From Holophagaceae bacterium (GTDB lineage Bacteria; Acidobacteriota; Holophagae; Holophagales; Holophagaceae): a stretch of 64,000 bases of DNA. This document shows positions 59,209 to 64,000 of this stretch, in pieces. The notes beneath the pieces are model-generated. The model was given only the letters and a program-made list of their open reading frames with translations, was not told where the DNA came from and ran no database searches. Made by a program: the position numbers and the translations under genes. How positions within the stretch are numbered: the stretch's first letter is position 1; the number at the start of each line of letters is the position of its first letter. The stretch covers positions 1-64,000 of the forward strand of contig JADKJH010000008.1 of NCBI GenBank assembly GCA_016722505.1, in the 5' to 3' direction.

Positions 59209-62200
59209 CTAGGCCCCTTCTGGATTCCAATTTCTTCGTTCGGCCACGAGATCGATGTCCAGGCGCTTGGCGGCGGTGTAGAGGGCGGGGCGGGCGATGC
59301 CTAATGTTTCTGCGGCCTCGGTAGCGCGGAAACCGCAACGGCGCAGGGTCTCCAGCAGCAGGCGCCGCTGAAAGCCGTGGGTGGCTTCTTCCCAAGACCG
59401 GGATTGATATTCCGGCTGCTGGAGTTCGGGGAAATGCTCCATCTTCAAAGTTCCAGTTCCGCAGCGCAGCAGGGCGCGTTCAATGGCATGGCGGAGTTCG
59501 CGCACGTTGCCAGGCCAGGGCAGCTTGGCCAAGGATTGGGCCAGACCCGTGGCCAGTTCAGGCGCATCCCGCTTGCTCGTCTTCGCGATCATGGAGACGA
59601 GCCGCGGCAGCAGATAGGGAAACTCATGGCTGCGTTCCCGGAGGCTTGGCAAGCGCAGCGCCGTGCCCTGCAGCCGGTAAAGCAGATCGCGGCGGAAGGC
59701 GCCAGCCGCAGCCAGTTCCTCCAAAGGACGGTGCGTCGCCGAAACAAACCGGACATCCACGCGCACAGATCGGTCGCTGCCGACTTTCCGAACCTCATGT
59801 TCCTGGATCACCCGGAGCAGAAGCGATTGCAGGCGCGGAGAAAGATCCGCGACTTCATCGAGGAAAAGCGTGCCTGCCTGGGCGCTTTCGATGGCGCCTT
59901 TGCGATCTGATGCCGCCCCGGTGAAAGCGCCCCGGACATGGCCGAAAAGCTCGGATTCCATCAGGCTTTCGGAGAAGGCCGAGCAGTTCACTGGCACTAG
60001 GGGGCCAGGACGGCCGGACCTACGGTGCACTTCCCGCGCGGTGAGTTCTTTTCCGGTTCCGGTGGGACCGAGTATGAGGACTGGCAGCTCCGAAGGCGCT
60101 ACCCTTGCCAATTCGCGAAGCAGTGTGGCCATGGGTTCGCTGCCATCCGTGAGCAACTCTCCACCCTCAGGCACCGGTTCCGCTTGTATGCCAGGGTTGA
60201 GTTTCGCGAGCCATGGGGCAAGCAGTTGCGGGTCCAATGGCGGCTCCAATGATTCGCCGGGTTTCAAGGCCAGCAGCGCCGAGCCCACGGCAGAGCCTTC
60301 CCAATGCAGGGGGAAGCCCCACCAGATCCATCCCCGCAATTCACACGGCGCCACCTGGCCATCCTGGTGAAGTCGGCTCAACAAGCCCTCGGGCGGCGGT
60401 TCCCCATGGCCTATGGTCTCCATGGGATTCCCCCATACCAGCCAAACCGGGCGGGTGCGCGTCGAAAGCCAGCGGCTGAGCAATTCCCGTGGATCCAGTT
60501 CCATACTGAGAGCTGGCGAAGGCCACAGCAGGCGAAGGCGATCCTGATGATGGCTCATGGCGGCGCGATCCGCGATGGCTTGGAGAGCCAGCAGCACCGA
60601 TGGATTCCGTTCGCTTTCCCGCGCTTCGAGCAGGGCGAGGCCCGCTTCAAGCCGCAAAAAATGGCTGGGGCAGGCTTCCCATGCGCTCCAAAAATCCTGT
60701 GATTCCGCATGGCCCCGAAGCAGGCGGTGGAACTCCCATAGCAGGCGCTGCTCTGGATGGAGAAAGGGTGGCGGAGGTTCGATCATTTCACCTAGCGAAG
60801 CTTCAAACAACAGTTTGGAGCCTTCATCTGCGATGTGTGGCAGGGCCTCGCGAATCCAGTCCTGGCGGCCTGTTTCAAGGCCACGCTGACCGATCAGCAC
60901 CCATGCGTGGGGTTCCTCGGGAAAGATTTCCGTCAATGCCCGCAGCCGGTTCAAAGCTGTTTTCCAATCACCTCCGACGATGAGCCGGTTCACCTCGTTC
61001 AATTCTTTGAAGGGGCTCAGCGGCTTAGCCTGCGCCTTCTGCCAGAAAGGCAAATTCTGGTGGTCGGCCCAATGCAGCGCCGCCAGTTCGGCGTTGGCCG
61101 CGGCGCGGTCGCTCCAGAACGGCGAATCCAACCGCTCAAAGTGGGCATGAGCCAAGGTGAAGGCGCGGAGGGCGGTTTCGAGATCCTGGGCGAAATAGGC
61201 ACGCCGGCCTTCTGCCATCCAATGGAAGGGATCTGCGCAAGGATGCGCACGACTTCCCCAGCTGGGATAGCCGGCCACGGTTTCTGGGAGGTCTGCCCCC
61301 CATCGCACCCGCAGCCGGTCCCAGGTTGGGTCGTTGCTCGGCGCAGGACAGGAGGGTCGAGGTGACCCGGAAAGATCAGCGTTGATGATGGACGTCCAGC
61401 CATCGGGATGCTTCGATCGGACATCGCCATCCAGCAATTCGCGAAAGCTGCCATCAGGTTCATCCCCGAGCGCGAGGGAAGGCGGAAGATGAGCAGTGGA
61501 GGGACCTTTGCCTCTTGCGAAGGCGCGGACCTGCGGCGCGATCATCCATTGGCCATCGGTGAGTTCGAGCAACCAGCCAGTGCCGATGCGATCACGCAAA
61601 GTGTCCGGTAGTTCCTTCAGGACAAACGGCTCAAGGAAGGGCCGCAACCGATCAAAGGGAACGTCTCCCAGCGCCCCTTCGGGCAGGAGCCTGCCTTCGG
61701 CATCAATCGAACGAAGCAGGCAGGGCCACCAGTCTTGCGGCAGTGTTTTGACCGCATCAGGAATCAGGATGTCGAGAAAGGGTGGGAGTTCCAGCCTACC
61801 GGATTCATCCACCGCGCCGAGCAGCGGGATCCAGCGCTGCCGTGTGGGACGATCCAGCAGCACCGACCCATAGGCCATGAAAGGCGTGCCATCGCCTTCG
61901 AGCAGGGCGGACCAGCACCAGGTGAGCAGCGGGTCTTCCTTGGGGCCTTTCAAGTGCGCGGGGATCTTCGAGCTTCCGTGGCGCAGCAACGAAATCCAGG
62001 CTGGGTCTGGTTGTGGATCCCACTGGTTTGGGGTGGTTGCTGGGCGCGGTCCGAAGGGACGCCGGGCCTCCCATGCGCAACGAGACCACCGGTTGTCGCG
62101 GCCGCCCATGAGCCAAGCCTCGCTGATGGCAAAAAGCGCCCAGGGAAGATCGCCCCATTTGCGCCCACGGGTCAGCGGCCATGGCGTTTTCCAATGGCCC

Positions 62201-62220
62201 AGCCAGGCGGACTGGAGCAT
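59209..62220 (-). CDS. large sigma-54 activator with a 670-residue uncharacterised N-terminal region
   Basis: 1003 residues. The last third is a canonical activator: LGPTGTGKELTAREVH (Walker A), ELFGHVRGAFTGA (GAFTGA loop), GTLFLDEVADL (Walker B), LPWPGNVRELRHAIERALL and a Fis-like helix-turn-helix (ATEAAETLGIARPALYTAAKRL). The N-terminal 670 residues have no receiver or GAF motif. They are Trp-rich at first and contain TPR-like helices near 390-600. The ATG overlaps the aroA stop (TGATG), so the two are coupled. Upstream extension to 62313 would run inside aroA. Target promoters are not evident here. Confidence 0.85.
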   Translation of the reverse strand: MLQSAWLGHWKTPWPLTRGRKWGDLPWALFAISEAWLMGGRDNRWSRCAWEARRPFGPRPATTPNQWDPQPDPAWISLLRHGSSKIPAHLKGPKEDPLLTWCWSALLEGDGTPFMAYGSVLLDRPTRQRWIPLLGAVDESGRLELPPFLDILIPDAVKTLPQDWWPCLLRSIDAEGRLLPEGALGDVPFDRLRPFLEPFVLKELPDTLRDRIGTGWLLELTDGQWMIAPQVRAFARGKGPSTAHLPPSLALGDEPDGSFRELLDGDVRSKHPDGWTSIINADLSGSPRPSCPAPSNDPTWDRLRVRWGADLPETVAGYPSWGSRAHPCADPFHWMAEGRRAYFAQDLETALRAFTLAHAHFERLDSPFWSDRAAANAELAALHWADHQNLPFWQKAQAKPLSPFKELNEVNRLIVGGDWKTALNRLRALTEIFPEEPHAWVLIGQRGLETGRQDWIREALPHIADEGSKLLFEASLGEMIEPPPPFLHPEQRLLWEFHRLLRGHAESQDFWSAWEACPSHFLRLEAGLALLEARESERNPSVLLALQAIADRAAMSHHQDRLRLLWPSPALSMELDPRELLSRWLSTRTRPVWLVWGNPMETIGHGEPPPEGLLSRLHQDGQVAPCELRGWIWWGFPLHWEGSAVGSALLALKPGESLEPPLDPQLLAPWLAKLNPGIQAEPVPEGGELLTDGSEPMATLLRELARVAPSELPVLILGPTGTGKELTAREVHRRSGRPGPLVPVNCSAFSESLMESELFGHVRGAFTGAASDRKGAIESAQAGTLFLDEVADLSPRLQSLLLRVIQEHEVRKVGSDRSVRVDVRFVSATHRPLEELAAAGAFRRDLLYRLQGTALRLPSLRERSHEFPYLLPRLVSMIAKTSKRDAPELATGLAQSLAKLPWPGNVRELRHAIERALLRCGTGTLKMEHFPELQQPEYQSRSWEEATHGFQRRLLLETLRRCGFRATEAAETLGIARPALYTAAKRLDIDLVAERRNWNPEGA

Positions 62221-63508
62221 CACGGAGTCCTCCGCAACATCTCTTTCCACACCTCCCAAAAGTCCGGGAAGGTCTTTGCCACACACGCCGGATCTTTCAA
62301 TAAACCGCCGCACCTCAATGCGCCAACGGCCGCGGCGAAGGCCATGCGGTGATCGTTGCGCGGATCAAACGGAGACTGTGCTCCAAGCGACCTGGGGGCA
62401 GCATCCTTGGCAGGGCGGATCTCCAGCGTATGGTCACCGATGACCTCGGCTTCGCCGCCCAGCCAGCGCACCAATTCTGCTGAGGCCTCCAGGCGATCAC
62501 ATTCCTTGTGGGGAAGGGTCTGCAGTCCGGTCAGCGTGGAGGGTTCCGGCCCGAGAGCGCAGGTGGCCGCCAACACTGGGCCGAGATCAGGGCAGAGGGT
62601 GAGATCAGCGTGGATGCCCCGCAGCATGGGGCCCGAAAGCGACAGCCGATTCCCGTGCCAACGGCTAGTGCAACCTGCGTCTACAAGAATGCTTTCAATC
62701 GCGCGGTCGCCCTGGGGATCATCCGGATCCAAGGGGCCCAAGCTGATGCTTCGTCCCGTTACGGCCGCCGCGGCGAGAAAAGCCGCGGCGCCGCTCCAAT
62801 CACCGGGAAGCACCGTTTCCACTGCATCGAGCTGGTTGCCAGGGATGTGCCAGGAAGACTCCCGCAATTCGCTATCACAGCCGAAGCGCGCGAGCCAATA
62901 GCGTGTGATCTCCAGATAGCTGGCGCTCGCGACGGGTTTGTCCCAGGAAAGATTGCCACCCTACGGAGACCGGCCGTGGCGAGCGCTAGCCCGGTGATGA
63001 ATTGGCTGCTTAGGCTGCCATCGATCGCCACCTCCAACTGCTCCGGAGTTTCGGGGACCGGATGGAGCCAAGCTCCGTTTCCTTCGAGTTTCCATTTCGC
63101 GCCTAAGGCTAAAAGAGGCGCCAGCAGGGGTCCCAGAGGCCTTTCGAAAAGCCGGGCGGCGCCGTTGATCCGCATAGGAACCTTGGCGCTCAAGGCGAGC
63201 CAAGGAAGCAGGAAACGCAGAGTCGTGCCCGAGGCACCGACATAGAGCGGCGCAGCCGCATTGGGGGCGAACCCGCCGGAGATGCTCCAGGCGTCTTCCA
63301 GCTCGACCACCGGCAGACCCAATGTCCAAAGGCATTCACGCATCCATCGCGTGTCCTCAGCCTCAAGCCCGCCATGCAAGATGGATGTGCCTGGCGCCAT
63401 CGCGGCCAACAGCAGCGCACGGTTCGTCACGGATTTCGAACCCGGAACCTCCACCTCGCCCAAAGCGGCACCAAGCGGCAGTGTGTCCTGCAAAAGTGAC
63501 AAATTCAT
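62220..63508 (-). pseudogene. aroA: EPSP synthase AroA, one frameshift
   Basis: The N-terminal frame has EVPGSKSVTNRALLLAAM, LYVGASGTTLRFLLP and DGSLSSQFITGLALA. The C-terminal frame has SSWHIPGNQLDAVETVLPGDWSGAAAFLAAA, LPHKECDRLEASAELVRWLGG and NDHRMAFAAAVGAL. They meet near 62952, where GGG read as GGGG would restore 'LRRGGNLSWDKP'. The joined protein has about 430 residues. The enzyme makes EPSP in the shikimate pathway. As it is essential in most bacteria, an error in the sequence is more likely than a broken gene. Confidence 0.88.
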
Positions 63509-63550
63509 TATCGAAGGGTGACTGGTGCGCGGTTTTGCCGCAACACATCA

Positions 63551-64000
63551 TCAAATGGAATCCTGCCGCTTCTCTTCCAATTCCATCCAAGCCATTTCCA
63601 GGACTTCCAGCGCGGTCTTGGCAGCATCGCGGTCTTTCAGGGCCTGATGCCCAAGCGCATCAGCGGTGATGAATGCTGAGGGGTGTGAGAGGCTGGCGTC
63701 CAGCGTGGCGATGCGTTTGTGGAGGTCAGCCATTTGAGCCTCCACCTCCAACAGTTGGCGCTGCTCTTTTTGCGTGAGTCCTGGTTTTTTGGCTTTTGGG
63801 GCTTCCACTTTGGCATAGGTCCTGGTGTTATCGGCCTTGGCGCCACCGGCCTCTAGCGCCTCTGCCGTTCGTTGTGCACGCAGGCTTTTCACGGTGGAGG
63901 GGCTACCTTCGTACAGCTCCCATAGGGGTGATCCAGCTCCGTTCCACGCCAAGGTGTGTGTGGCCACCTGATCCAGGAAGAACCTGTCATGGCTCACGAG
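63551..64000 (-). CDS. ABC-F type ATPase, C-terminal part (cut by window end)
   Basis: Only the last 148 residues or so are in the window. SHDRFFLDQVATHTLAW is the end of the second ABC-F ATPase domain (after Walker B). It is followed by a basic linker (KVEAPKAKKPGLTQKEQRQLLEVEAQMADLHKRIATLDASL), a coiled-coil C-terminal domain like that of Uup/EttA-type translation factors. The gene continues to the right on the same strand, so its start lies outside. Confidence 0.88.
   Translation of the reverse strand, partial: LVSHDRFFLDQVATHTLAWNGAGSPLWELYEGSPSTVKSLRAQRTAEALEAGGAKADNTRTYAKVEAPKAKKPGLTQKEQRQLLEVEAQMADLHKRIATLDASLSHPSAFITADALGHQALKDRDAAKTALEVLEMAWMELEEKRQDSI

Noticed and set aside
62221..62313. 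Start of the large sigma-54 activator at 62313
   Set aside because: It would overlap 93 bases of aroA coding sequence; the TGATG overlap at 62220 is the normal coupled arrangement.
1..64000. tRNA, rRNA or known riboswitches
   Set aside because: No tRNA-like T-loop with matching acceptor arms, no rRNA core sequence and no known riboswitch motif was recognised by eye; a covariance search would be decisive.

Overview
The window looks like the chromosome of a GC-rich, Gram-negative, free-living bacterium. Porins, beta-barrel-like exported proteins, two sigma-54 activators, beta carbonic anhydrase, polyphosphate kinase and a flavin-transfer locus all fit an Acidobacteriota of the Holophaga/Geothrix type. 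That placement is inference from gene content; no rRNA or marker search could be run.

Region 1 (1-15729) is an integron gene-cassette array. Twenty-seven attC sites, mostly 98-99 bp and a few 123-124 bp, sit at the 3' side of each cassette. Each begins with an R'' such as GCCTAAC and ends with an R' such as GTTAGGC. There are 26 close relatives and one mosaic site. Most cassettes carry one + strand gene directly after an attC. They include exported or membrane proteins of unknown role, a TlpA-like thioredoxin, a cupin, a DUF2200 protein, a HEPN-like protein and the toxin-antitoxin pairs BrnT/BrnA and CcdA/CcdB. Nine cassettes fall into two repeated families without a convincing + strand gene; both keep small reading frames on the - strand. 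No integrase gene is present. By cassette polarity, intI and attI should lie left of position 1.

Region 2 (15730-about 23030) is the old tail of the array: a rhodanese, a methyltransferase, an RlmJ-like protein, a GNAT enzyme and a GNAT fragment, DUF2809, DUF4260, DUF2164 and exported hypotheticals. They are separated by progressively decayed attC-like remnants at about 17493, 19657, 21784 and 22341.

Region 3 (23091-64000) is core chromosome with higher GC. It carries an OafA-type acyltransferase, carbonic anhydrase, a VIT1-type transporter, a sigma-54 activator divergent from a rubrerythrin operon with a good -24/-12 promoter, Fe superoxide dismutase, a broken antiporter, TyrA with a C-terminal chorismate mutase, a K+ channel, Mrp, Ppk1, L25, a QueC/acyltransferase/Hsp33 operon, RsmB, M28 peptidases, a metallophosphoesterase with a leader able to form alternative hairpins, and an overlapping apbE-porin-FMN-binding-membrane protein cluster. 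MutL, a 1003-residue sigma-54 activator, AroA and the end of an ABC-F ATPase follow. A 265 bp element with 31 bp inverted ends lies between hslO and rsmB.

Several conserved genes (sigma-54 activator, antiporter, M28 peptidase, ppk1, aroA and two cassette genes) are broken by one-base frameshifts, mostly in short homopolymers. Sequencing error explains most of these better than real gene decay.
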